From Deltaproteobacteria bacterium (GTDB lineage Bacteria > Desulfobacterota > DSM-4660 > Desulfatiglandales > Desulfatiglandaceae): a stretch of DNA of 10,624 nt. The DNA is taken from positions 1 to 10,624 of the forward strand of contig JAFDJF010000081.1 in the NCBI GenBank assembly GCA_019307645.1, given 5' to 3'. This document shows, in pieces, positions 1 through 6,023 of the stretch. The translations under genes were made by a program, and so were the position numbers. Position 1 is the stretch's first letter. Every line of letters starts with the position of its first letter. The notes below the pieces were generated by a model, which saw nothing but the letters and a program-made list of their open reading frames with translations, was not told where the DNA came from and ran no database searches.

Positions 1-14
1 ATCAAAAACCTTGA

Positions 15-28
15 AATAGTCCACTATT
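15..28. promoter_or_regulatory. Short perfect palindrome upstream of the kinase gene
   Basis: Two perfect 6-bp arms (AATAGT and ACTATT) are separated by two bases, about 100 bases upstream of the kinase start. It could be an operator half-site pair or chance. No convincing -35/-10 pair was found in the first 124 bases, so a regulatory role is only a possibility. Confidence 0.2.
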
Positions 29-77
29 ACTGCGCCTTTTACTCTTCATAAATATGTCAATATTAACCCAAATCTGA

Positions 78-114
78 GCGCCAAAATGTGAATTTATTTT
101 TCCGCGAACCCTAA
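78..114 (+). repeat. 37-bp dispersed repeat, copy 1, abutting the kinase ribosome-binding site
   Basis: This 37-base segment matches the reverse complement of 3761-3797 at 34 of 37 positions. It has an AT-rich core (TGTGAATTTATTTTT) and ends in GAACCCTAA. The Shine-Dalgarno GAGG (116-119) begins two bases after the repeat ends, and the ATG follows after five more bases. This copy lacks the outer left arm that makes the second copy palindromic. It could be a small palindromic mobile repeat or a shared 5' regulatory element. Confidence 0.8.
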
Positions 115-124
115 TGAGGCCCGT

Positions 125-1699
125 ATGGATATTGTCCAGAAAAAAGCGTTTAAGAACAGGGTAGACAGCCTTAAGAGAGAGAACAAAAAACTTTCAGAAA
201 AACTGGCTGTCCTTAGAAAAGAAAAACAGCTGGTTCAGAGGGACTTGAGAGACGCACATAGATTGCTGGCTGAAATCCCCGGGCCGGTTATCCTTGTTCA
301 GGGACAGAATATTGTTTTTACCAACGAAATGACGTGGAACCTGTTGGGATATACAGAAGAAGAGTTGCTGAGTCATGAACTTTTCGATTTGGTCCATCCC
401 AGATCTTCCGAGTATGTCAGAACCACTGTCCAGAAGCTGTCTTCAGGAAAACCGGTCCCGGATCAGTTTGAAGTCTATATGCGCAGGAAAAATGGAACGT
501 CTTTATGCTTTGAGGCCCATTGGAAAAAAATAAGATATCACGGTCGAACTGCGTTTTTGTACAACATGACGCGTCTTGATCAAAGGAAAAAAGAGGAAAA
601 AAAATCCAGCCAGTCCCAGAAGATCAAGGCAATCGCCAGGATGGCCTCATGGTTGAGCCGGGATTTCGAAAAGGGCTTTAAAATTGTTGATGCGCATTTT
701 TCGGAATTTCTGGGAATGGAATCCGTTGTGGACAAAAAGGTGATAAGATCATTGAGACGGTTAGAGGCTGGGATGGAAATTGGAAACCATATTTCCCTGA
801 GACTGAACTGTCTGACAAGACTTGAAAACGACCCATCCGTCATTGCCCTGTTTGACCCCAAAAAAATCGTGAAGGACGCTGTGGCCATCACCCGTCCCCT
901 ATGGAAGGAAGACAGCCATGCCCAAATTACTGTTAAGACCTATCTGAGAACCCTTTCACCGGTAGAAGGCTATGCTGAGGAGATACGGGACGCATTTGTC
1001 AACATGATATTAAACGCCATCGATGCCATGCCGGGAGGTGGAGAGATCTATTTGACAACTGAGGAGGACTCCGGTTTTGCCCGGATCTATATACAGGATG
1101 GTGGGACAGGCATCTCCGAAGAAATCAAAGACAAAATTTTCGATCCCTTTTTTTCAACCAAAGGTGGCAGGGGGCTTGGGCTGAGCCTGGCTTATGCCAT
1201 CATAACTCGCCACGGGGGAGAGATTGAACTCATCAGTCAGGAAGGGCAGGGGGCCACTTTTATTGTCAAACTTCCACTTTTCCAGAAGCCTGCTGCCTCT
1301 TCTAAGGCCAAACGCGGAAAGAATAGAATCAGGGATTCTCGAATCCTGTTTGTCTCAGCAGGCAGTATTGCTTCGGATCTTCTGACTCAGGAATTTGTGA
1401 GCAAGGGCGGTAAGGTTACTACAGTTTATTCCTGTATGGAAGGCCTCAAGTTGTTGAGAAGAAAAATCTTTGACCTTATTGTTACAGATATTGATACCCC
1501 TGATTTTGAGGTGGCAAATATTGTTGATAAAATAAAAAAAATAAAGAGGGGTGTCCCTATTGTTCTGCTGAATGCCGGGGAAAACGGCAGGCCTACCAAT
1601 ACGTTAAAGAAGCTGGGAGCAGATCTGATAATTGAAAGGCCTCTGGAAATGGGCAGAATTACGTCTCTCATTTCCGAGACAATCACAATGAATGATTAA
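125..1699 (+). CDS. PAS-domain hybrid histidine-kinase-like protein with degenerate phosphotransfer sites
   Basis: The protein has 524 residues, no membrane segment and probably acts in the cytoplasm. A charged coiled coil (about residues 1-50) leads into a PAS sensor domain (about 50-150), then a dimerisation-like helix pair (about 162-235), an ATPase domain and a C-terminal receiver-like domain (about 404-520). The ATPase motifs look intact: N box around N293/N297, G1 box DGGTGI at 325-330, G2 box GRGLGL at 348-353. Where related kinases read AHDFNN, this protein reads SRDFEK, so the phospho-acceptor His is Arg179. The receiver keeps an Asp in the phosphorylation position (D455), but the acidic pair is Ser-Ala (411-412), the Thr/Ser switch is Asn483 and the conserved Lys is Arg505. 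A GAGG lies five bases before the ATG. It overlaps rarA by 8 bases, which suggests translational coupling. The fold assignment is firm. Catalytic inactivity is inferred, and no signal can be named. Confidence 0.9.
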   Translation: MDIVQKKAFKNRVDSLKRENKKLSEKLAVLRKEKQLVQRDLRDAHRLLAEIPGPVILVQGQNIVFTNEMTWNLLGYTEEELLSHELFDLVHPRSSEYVRTTVQKLSSGKPVPDQFEVYMRRKNGTSLCFEAHWKKIRYHGRTAFLYNMTRLDQRKKEEKKSSQSQKIKAIARMASWLSRDFEKGFKIVDAHFSEFLGMESVVDKKVIRSLRRLEAGMEIGNHISLRLNCLTRLENDPSVIALFDPKKIVKDAVAITRPLWKEDSHAQITVKTYLRTLSPVEGYAEEIRDAFVNMILNAIDAMPGGGEIYLTTEEDSGFARIYIQDGGTGISEEIKDKIFDPFFSTKGGRGLGLSLAYAIITRHGGEIELISQEGQGATFIVKLPLFQKPAASSKAKRGKNRIRDSRILFVSAGSIASDLLTQEFVSKGGKVTTVYSCMEGLKLLRRKIFDLIVTDIDTPDFEVANIVDKIKKIKRGVPIVLLNAGENGRPTNTLKKLGADLIIERPLEMGRITSLISETITMND

Positions 1700-2858
1700 G
1701 CCCATGGAAACTCCCGCAGCACCTCTGGCCGAAAGGATGCGCCCCGGGACGATGGAAGACATGGTGGGTCAGGAGCATATTCTTGGCCCCGGTTGCCCAC
1801 TGCCCAAGGCGCTACGCAATGGTCGAATATTTTCAGTGATTTTGTGGGGCCCGCCGGGCTCCGGCAAGACCACTCTTGCCAAATTGATGGGAGAATATGC
1901 TCAGCTTCCTTCCTATTCTTTTTCTGCGGTCACTTCCGGGATAAAGGAACTGAGACAGCTTATCGAGGCTGCTGAGAAGACAAAAGCAAACTCAGGCCAG
2001 CCGTCACTCCTGTTTGTTGATGAGATACACCGATTTAACAAGGCCCAGCAGGATGCCTTCCTGCCGCATGTGGAAAGCGGGCTGATCATCCTTGTCGGTG
2101 CAACCACGCAAAACCCTTCTTTCGAGGTTATTCCGCCACTTCTCTCGAGGACCAGGGTGATGGTCCTCAAGCCTTTAGAGAAAAAGGAGATCGAGACCAT
2201 CTTACTTCGTGCCCTGAGCGATGAGGATCGCGGACTGGGGTTTCTCAAGATTGAAATTACACCCGATGCGCTCGAACACCTGGTCGGTCTTTCCATGGGT
2301 GATGCCCGCGTGGCCCTTAATAATCTGGAGTCCGCAGCCTATTACGCCCTGGATGGCCAGGAGAAAGGCCATGCCGGGCTTGATCTGGAGACCGTTGAAG
2401 CGGCCATCAGCAAAAAGGCCCTTCCATATGATAAGGATGGTGAAGAACACTATAGTCTCATCTCTGCCTTTCATAAAAGTCTGAGAGGGAGTGACACTCA
2501 GGCCTCTGTATACTGGCTCTATCGGATGCTTATGGCAGGAGAAGACCCCCTTTTCATCTGCAGGAGGATGATTCGGTTCGCATCTGAGGATGTGGGTCTT
2601 GCTGATCCCAATGCCCTGCAGGCTGCCCTGGCGGCATTTGAGGCATGGCAGAAGGTTGGGCCTCCTGAGGCGGAGCTGACACTGGCACAGGCTGCTGTTT
2701 ATCTTGCCTCTGCGCCAAAAAGCAATGCCCTGTATTTGCTTGAAAAGTCTGTCAAAGAAGAGATAAACAGCACCGGAGCCCAACCCGTTCCCCTCCATAT
2801 TCGAAATGCTCCCACGAGATTAATGAAAAAGAACAGGAGTACCTGCCCAAAGACCTGA
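1692..2858 (+). CDS. rarA: Replication-associated recombination protein A (AAA+ ATPase), C-terminus altered
   Basis: RarA (MgsA) is a clamp-loader-like AAA+ ATPase that acts at stalled replication forks. The 388-residue frame shows Walker A GPPGSGKT (53-60), Walker B LLFVDE (106-111), sensor-1 region GATTQN (136-141), arginine-finger region LLSR (150-153) and the later helical tetramerisation domain. E. coli RarA has about 447 residues. The family sequence NAPT-K/R-LMK appears near the end (about 372-379), but the Gly/Tyr-rich block that normally follows is absent and the frame ends in nine unrelated residues. The true tail resumes in another frame at 2834-2974. The start used here, ATGATTAAG, overlaps the kinase stop; an in-frame ATG at 1704 is also possible. 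No strong Shine-Dalgarno is seen, so translation is probably coupled to the kinase gene. The core is likely functional. Whether the altered tail matters, or is a sequencing error, is open. Confidence 0.93.
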   Translation: MIKPMETPAAPLAERMRPGTMEDMVGQEHILGPGCPLPKALRNGRIFSVILWGPPGSGKTTLAKLMGEYAQLPSYSFSAVTSGIKELRQLIEAAEKTKANSGQPSLLFVDEIHRFNKAQQDAFLPHVESGLIILVGATTQNPSFEVIPPLLSRTRVMVLKPLEKKEIETILLRALSDEDRGLGFLKIEITPDALEHLVGLSMGDARVALNNLESAAYYALDGQEKGHAGLDLETVEAAISKKALPYDKDGEEHYSLISAFHKSLRGSDTQASVYWLYRMLMAGEDPLFICRRMIRFASEDVGLADPNALQAALAAFEAWQKVGPPEAELTLAQAAVYLASAPKSNALYLLEKSVKEEINSTGAQPVPLHIRNAPTRLMKKNRSTCPKT

Positions 2859-2974
2859 AGAACAGGGCTTTTTACAGACCAACCGACAGGGGTTTCGAAA
2901 GAGAGATCAGAAGGCGGATGGGGGCGTTGAGGCGACGGAGGGAGAGAGTCGAAAGGTCGAAGAGTGATCGGTAA
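2834..2974 (+). pseudogene. rarA: Out-of-frame remnant of the RarA C-terminal tail
   Basis: In a frame different from the main rarA frame, these bases encode [20 protein letters not shown] followed by FEREIRRR and an Arg-rich end, closing at TAA 2972-2974. It matches the conserved end of RarA (in E. coli, roughly VYFPPEIAQTRYYFPTNRG then LEGKI). Joined to the main frame after RLMK it would give a RarA lacking only about 20 conserved residues. The best explanation is a small deletion of a length not divisible by three near 2826-2834, in the A-rich stretch. An assembly or base-calling error of the same kind cannot be excluded. Confidence 0.8.
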
Positions 2975-3041
2975 TCAGTGATCAGTGTCCAGTAAGCAGT
3001 GATCAGTCGCTACCATGCGGGAAATATTTTAAACCGCAGAA

Positions 3042-3069
3042 TATCGAATATCGAATAACGAATGACGAA
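3042..3069. repeat. Four tandem 7-bp units
   Basis: Four consecutive heptamers, TATCGAA, TATCGAA, TAACGAA and TGACGAA, run without a gap. They share the CGAA end and differ at one or two positions. They lie within the intergenic repeat island. No function is apparent. Confidence 0.85.
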
Positions 3070-3117
3070 GTGTGGAATCGCTTCGCTTTATCTATTTTAT
3101 ATGATGGACGAGGGGAA

Positions 3118-3190
3118 CTACGAAATACGCGAAAGCCGCGAAAATGGGGACACAAACCAAACCCTTTCGCGCTTTTAGCGTGTTTCGTAG
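3118..3190. repeat. Imperfect 27-bp inverted repeat with 19-bp spacer
   Basis: The left arm (3118-3144) begins CTACGAAATACGCGAAAGCC, and the right arm (3164-3190) is an imperfect reverse complement ending TAGCGTGTTTCGTAG. Transcribed from either strand it would give a long hairpin. It lies between the ends of two convergent genes and could slow or stop transcription from both sides. No clear U-run follows, so it is not called a terminator. Confidence 0.8.
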
Positions 3191-3251
3191 TTGAAAGAGA
3201 CGGCATTGACTGAACACCAAAAGCTGATCACTGGTTATGGGTCACCGGACG

Positions 3252-3749
3252 CTATTTCCTTGCAATAATCACCTCATCTAAAGATTTCCTGCTTCCCGCT
3301 CCTTTTTTCTCTTCAGTGTGTCCAAGGGCTACGACGGCCATGAGTTCGCAACTTTCCGGCACTTTGAGGATCTTTTCTACAGATTCTCTGTTTTTGAGAA
3401 TTTCTCCCAGCCATACGCCGCCCAGGCCCAGATCGTGGATGGTCAGCAGCATATTCTGGATACATGCCCCGACGGCCTGGATATCTTTAACCCGGTCATA
3501 GGATTGGGAGTTGTCGAGGAACACGGCGATACAGACAGGCGCATCCTGGATGATTCGGGAGTATTTGGTCTGGGTAGAAATTTCATCCCTGATTTTCTGA
3601 TCGCGAATGACTACGAATTTCCAGGGCTGATTGTTTAACCCGGAAGGGGCCCAGGTTCCCATTTCAATAATCAGTTCTATTGTTTTGTCGTCAACCTTTT
3701 CATTGGTAAGCCTGCGTATGCTCCGACGCGTTTTTATCTCCTCAAGCAT
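3252..3749 (-). CDS. Nitroreductase-family FMN protein
   Basis: This is a 165-residue member of the nitroreductase fold: dimeric flavoproteins that bind FMN and reduce nitro groups, quinones, flavins or other acceptors with NAD(P)H. The N-terminal RRSIRR (8-13) is the typical FMN-phosphate-binding arginine cluster. WAPSGLNNQPWKFVVI (33-48) is the second FMN motif, and GLGGVWLGEI (108-117) the third. The length fits the short minimal class, which lacks the extra helices of the larger NfsA/NfsB-type enzymes. An AAAGGAGA Shine-Dalgarno (3755-3762) stands five bases before the ATG and overlaps the end of a 37-bp repeat by two bases. It is separated from the upstream lipoprotein gene by 81 bases and may have its own transcript. 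The substrate cannot be predicted from sequence. Confidence 0.92.
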   Translation of the reverse strand: MLEEIKTRRSIRRLTNEKVDDKTIELIIEMGTWAPSGLNNQPWKFVVIRDQKIRDEISTQTKYSRIIQDAPVCIAVFLDNSQSYDRVKDIQAVGACIQNMLLTIHDLGLGGVWLGEILKNRESVEKILKVPESCELMAVVALGHTEEKKGAGSRKSLDEVIIARK

Positions 3750-3760
3750 TTGTATCTCCT

Positions 3761-3807
3761 TTAGGGTTCACGTAAAAATAAATTCACATTTTTGCGCGAA
3801 CCCTTAA
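3761..3807 (-). repeat. Palindromic dispersed repeat, copy 2, abutting the nitroreductase ribosome-binding site
   Basis: Read on the - strand, this 47-base element has outer arms TTAAGGGTTCGCG and CGTGAACCCTAA that pair apart from one bulge and one mismatch, with an AT-rich centre. Its 3761-3797 part matches 78-114 at 34 of 37 positions. The terminal AA of the element forms part of the nitroreductase Shine-Dalgarno. In RNA the arms could fold and end just beside the ribosome-binding site. It is also the only structured sequence downstream of the lipoprotein gene. Confidence 0.8.
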
Positions 3808-3830
3808 CACTGTCCAAATTTGACCCGCTA

Positions 3831-4832
3831 CTACAATTCCCATCCCCAGAACTCAAGAAACCTGGCAAAATTCCATATATTTGAAGAATTCCTGTTCCAG
3901 GGCTTCAAACTCGTGTAGAAAGGGTTCCCGGTTACCTCGGTGTCGGCATAAGCCTTATCTGTTCCTACAAATAAATCCAGGCTAACCAGGCTCATGAAGA
4001 TCGATTCCCAATATTTTACTGAGCCTTTGACATGTCCCTTCATCAGGCCCTCGTTATGATAAAAACTTGTGGTTTTACCATCAATCGGAATCCTCTTGAG
4101 GTCTTCCATTTGGACTAACAGGGCAGTTGTTATTTTAAAACCGTTGCCATTATCTAAGACAGGATCTTCAATAATTTCCAGGTTCATAACCCGGTGCACA
4201 TCCGGCCGTAGATAAACGAGTAGCTTGGGATTTTGTTTCTCAGTATAATCAAGTTTTCCGGGAAGTATTTCCCCATAGACTTTTTTGGCTCCTTTTTTCC
4301 AGTTTTCGGGAAGTGAATCAGGCGGAAGATGCGAAGTGGGAACAATCGTAAGATAGCAGCCACACGTATGCACCGAGGTGATTAGAACCGGCCGATTTTC
4401 TGAATCCACTGTGACTGAAATCATGAGTCCCACATTATTTCCTGAAGTCAGATAAAAGGGGACCAGGCTGAATGGGACTTCAGGGAAGTGGACCCTGTAG
4501 ATGTAATTGGTGTATTGACCTTTATCGGTTGAGAACTGTCGCTCCATATAATAAAATACCGGCTTATCAATATCGACAAAGATATGTTCCTTGCCTTTGT
4601 CCCCATATCTTGCCGAAGGTTGACCGATACGGTTGTAATCATTCTGGTAGCCATAAACGAGAAACATGGGAGCGAACCGGGTTGCAGGATTACCGTTATT
4701 GCTCTGAACCGTGTAGACGTCGGGCACCTCTACCGGTGTAATTTTTTTGTGATATGCGCAACCACAAAGTGTTAGGACTACAGTCAGCACCCAGCATGTT
4801 AGATATTTTCTCAATGGATCCATTCTTATCAA
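3831..4832 (-). CDS. Predicted lipoprotein of unknown function
   Basis: The protein has 333 residues from a TTG start that overlaps the upstream stop as TTGA, or 330 from the ATG at 4823. AAGGGG lies five bases before the TTG, which slightly favours it. A lipoprotein signal is visible: positive residues (MDPLRKY), a hydrophobic run (WVLTVVLTL) and a lipobox LCGC with the lipidated Cys at residue 25 of the longer form. The mature protein is therefore probably anchored in the envelope. The rest is soluble, rich in beta-strand-like and aromatic stretches, with a Cys pair in HTCGCYLTIVPTSHL (about 155-169) and an aromatic C-terminus ending FLEFWGWEL. I do not recognise the family. It is very likely co-transcribed with the aldo/keto-reductase-fold gene in front of it. 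Confidence 0.85.
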   Translation of the reverse strand: MIRMDPLRKYLTCWVLTVVLTLCGCAYHKKITPVEVPDVYTVQSNNGNPATRFAPMFLVYGYQNDYNRIGQPSARYGDKGKEHIFVDIDKPVFYYMERQFSTDKGQYTNYIYRVHFPEVPFSLVPFYLTSGNNVGLMISVTVDSENRPVLITSVHTCGCYLTIVPTSHLPPDSLPENWKKGAKKVYGEILPGKLDYTEKQNPKLLVYLRPDVHRVMNLEIIEDPVLDNGNGFKITTALLVQMEDLKRIPIDGKTTSFYHNEGLMKGHVKGSVKYWESIFMSLVSLDLFVGTDKAYADTEVTGNPFYTSLKPWNRNSSNIWNFARFLEFWGWEL

Positions 4833-5638
4833 AAAAACCCCTTGACTGTTTGATGGACGTGGTCGCCGATCATTTTTACCCGCTCCATCTCCTCCAATCC
4901 GAGCGGTCCCAGTTCCAGTGCTGAAATGGCTGTACGCATCTGTTCCACGTTTTTTGGGCCGCAGAGACAGACATCTACTGCCGGATTAGAAAGAACAAAT
5001 CTGTAACAGTCGCCTGACGTAAGAGCAGGCTGGCCGGCCGGCATCTTTTCAGGGTTTAGCAGTTGCGCCCACCGGGTGGCGGTATACGTTACGATTCCCG
5101 GTCGGCTTTCGCCTGTCAGGTAAGGGAAAGATTCTGTTTCTGCGCCTCGATGGGCGGCATTATACCGTATGTGAAACAGGTCGAATACCGCTTCTTCGGC
5201 CATTTTTGGAAAAAAAATCCGATTATGTCCGGACATTCCAAGAAATCGGACCAGTCCTTTTTCCTTCATTTCAAAAGCCCGGTTAAGGAGCATTTTTGAG
5301 GGACGTTGGTTGTGGGCCCCGAGAATCAATATGTCAGCGTGTTCTATGTTCATGGACCGAAGTGTTTTTTTGAGGAAATATTCTTTCAGTATGCCGAATC
5401 TGGCGTAGGTATGAATGGAGAAGATAAGCTTATCCCGTTGCCCTTTCGCGCAAATACTCCGGATAGCCTTCTTCATTCCGGCGCGGCGCCGACCGGAGCC
5501 CAGGTAAAAATAATTGCACCCCTTTTCAAACGCCTCTTCGAATGCTTCGGCCGGAGCCCCGTAGCTGGCCGCAACGCCCAGTCGACCGACGCTTAACCGG
5601 GTATTGCCAAGGATTCCTTTTTGAAATTCTTTTTCCAT
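4829..5638 (-). CDS. Aldo/keto-reductase-fold protein with non-canonical active site
   Basis: The 269-residue protein follows the aldo/keto reductase TIM barrel: an opening GRLGVAASYG (18-27), EHADILILGAHNQRP (99-113) where the family has its catalytic His (here H109), GLVRFLGMSGHN (128-139), and the cofactor-binding end NPAVDVCLCGPKNVEQM (218-234). The usual Asp-Tyr-Lys-His tetrad is not conserved. The DTAxxYG region reads YLGSGRR, so Asp becomes Y45 and Tyr becomes R50, and the Lys position is H76 (FSIHT). It is also shorter than the usual roughly 310-330 residues. An AGAGGA stands five bases before the ATG. Fold assignment is good. Whether it reduces carbonyls, uses a different chemistry or is non-enzymatic is unknown. 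It overlaps the lipoprotein gene by 4 bases. Confidence 0.85.
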   Translation of the reverse strand: MEKEFQKGILGNTRLSVGRLGVAASYGAPAEAFEEAFEKGCNYFYLGSGRRRAGMKKAIRSICAKGQRDKLIFSIHTYARFGILKEYFLKKTLRSMNIEHADILILGAHNQRPSKMLLNRAFEMKEKGLVRFLGMSGHNRIFFPKMAEEAVFDLFHIRYNAAHRGAETESFPYLTGESRPGIVTYTATRWAQLLNPEKMPAGQPALTSGDCYRFVLSNPAVDVCLCGPKNVEQMRTAISALELGPLGLEEMERVKMIGDHVHQTVKGFF

Positions 5639-5676
5639 CAGATTCCTCTAATAAAACTTCAATGTTTTCAGCTTTT

Positions 5677-5698
5677 AAAGCCTGTTCCTCAGGGCCAG
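5677..5698. repeat. 22-bp direct repeat, left copy
   Basis: This segment (AAAGCCTG, one variable base, TCCTCAGGGCCA, then a divergent base) matches 5985-6006 at 20 of the first 21 bases. The two copies bracket the decamer-array island. They could be a target duplication, the scars of a recombination, or a remnant of a duplicated coding segment: on the - strand both can be read as GPE(E/D)QAL. Confidence 0.7.
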
Positions 5699-5740
5699 GT
5701 CAGAGTCAGTTGGCTATGCCGTGGGTAAAGGGGGCCATTA

Positions 5741-5779
5741 GTGATCTAAAGTGAACTAAAGTGCCTAAAGTGATCTAAA
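5741..5779 (+). repeat. Tandem decamer array, left arm
   Basis: Four units in a row: GTGATCTAAA, GTGAACTAAA, GTGCCTAAA (nine bases) and GTGATCTAAA, ending in GTT. They face a matching array in opposite orientation at 5902-5940. Confidence 0.85.
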
Positions 5780-5901
5780 GTTAGGGAGTGCGCTGAGAGC
5801 GCAGTCATTGTATGTAATTAGGAATAAAAAACCATGAGCAAAGTAGGCGCTGTGGATTGCAGAGTTGATATTTTTTAATTGACCGCGAAGCGCACCACAA
5901 C

Positions 5902-5940
5902 TTTAGCTCATTTTAGTTCACGTTAGACACTTTAGCTCAC
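5902..5940 (-). repeat. Tandem decamer array, right arm, inverted
   Basis: On the - strand the units read GTGAGCTAAA, GTGTCTAAC (nine bases), GTGAACTAAA and ATGAGCTAAA, ending in GTT. As in the left arm, there are three decamers and one nonamer in 39 bases. About 122 bases separate the arms, so the whole is a long interrupted palindrome. Confidence 0.85.
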
Positions 5941-5984
5941 TTATTTGCCGCCCAGGTCTTTAGACACTCTTCCGGGGTGAAATC

Positions 5985-6006
5985 AAAGCCTGGTCCTCAG
6001 GGCCAA
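5985..6006. repeat. 22-bp direct repeat, right copy
   Basis: Second copy of the segment at 5677-5698, in the same orientation. It lies just downstream of the molybdoenzyme stop codon. Confidence 0.7.
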
Positions 6007-6023
6007 GATCTTCAAACATCAGT

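Larger units (their letters stand above)
2972..3237. repeat. Intergenic repeat island between convergent genes
   Basis: The gap between rarA and the nitroreductase gene is filled by nested repeats. The outer arms TAATCAGTGATCAG (2972-2985) and CTGATCACTGGTTA (3224-3237) are inverted copies matching at 13 of 14 positions. The left arm is followed by further degenerate CAGTGATCAGT units up to about 3007. Inside lie a heptamer array and a large inverted repeat, listed separately. A 67-codon open frame on the - strand (3003-3206) is made entirely from these repeats and is not taken as a gene. Confidence 0.75.
5639..6023. other. 385-bp gene-free stretch with a repeat island
   Basis: No supported gene lies here. 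The stretch contains the ribosome-binding site of the aldo/keto-reductase gene at its left edge, a 22-bp direct repeat near both ends, two facing decamer arrays and a small hairpin (TGCGCT-GAG-AGCGCA, 5789-5803). The arrays and direct repeat are listed separately. It splits the aldo/keto-reductase/lipoprotein block from the molybdoenzyme operon, so the two may be transcribed independently. Confidence 0.7.

Noticed and set aside
2972..3069. CRISPR array
   Set aside because: The repeats are only 7-14 bp with no unique spacers of regular length, and no cas genes are nearby.
3003..3206. 67-codon open frame on the - strand in the intergenic island
   Set aside because: It is built from the tandem heptamers and the large inverted repeat, has no good ribosome-binding site and shows no domain features.
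5834..5878. 14-codon open frame MSKVGAVDCRVDIF between the decamer arrays
   Set aside because: It is too short to support without conservation evidence, and the upstream sequence has no clear Shine-Dalgarno.
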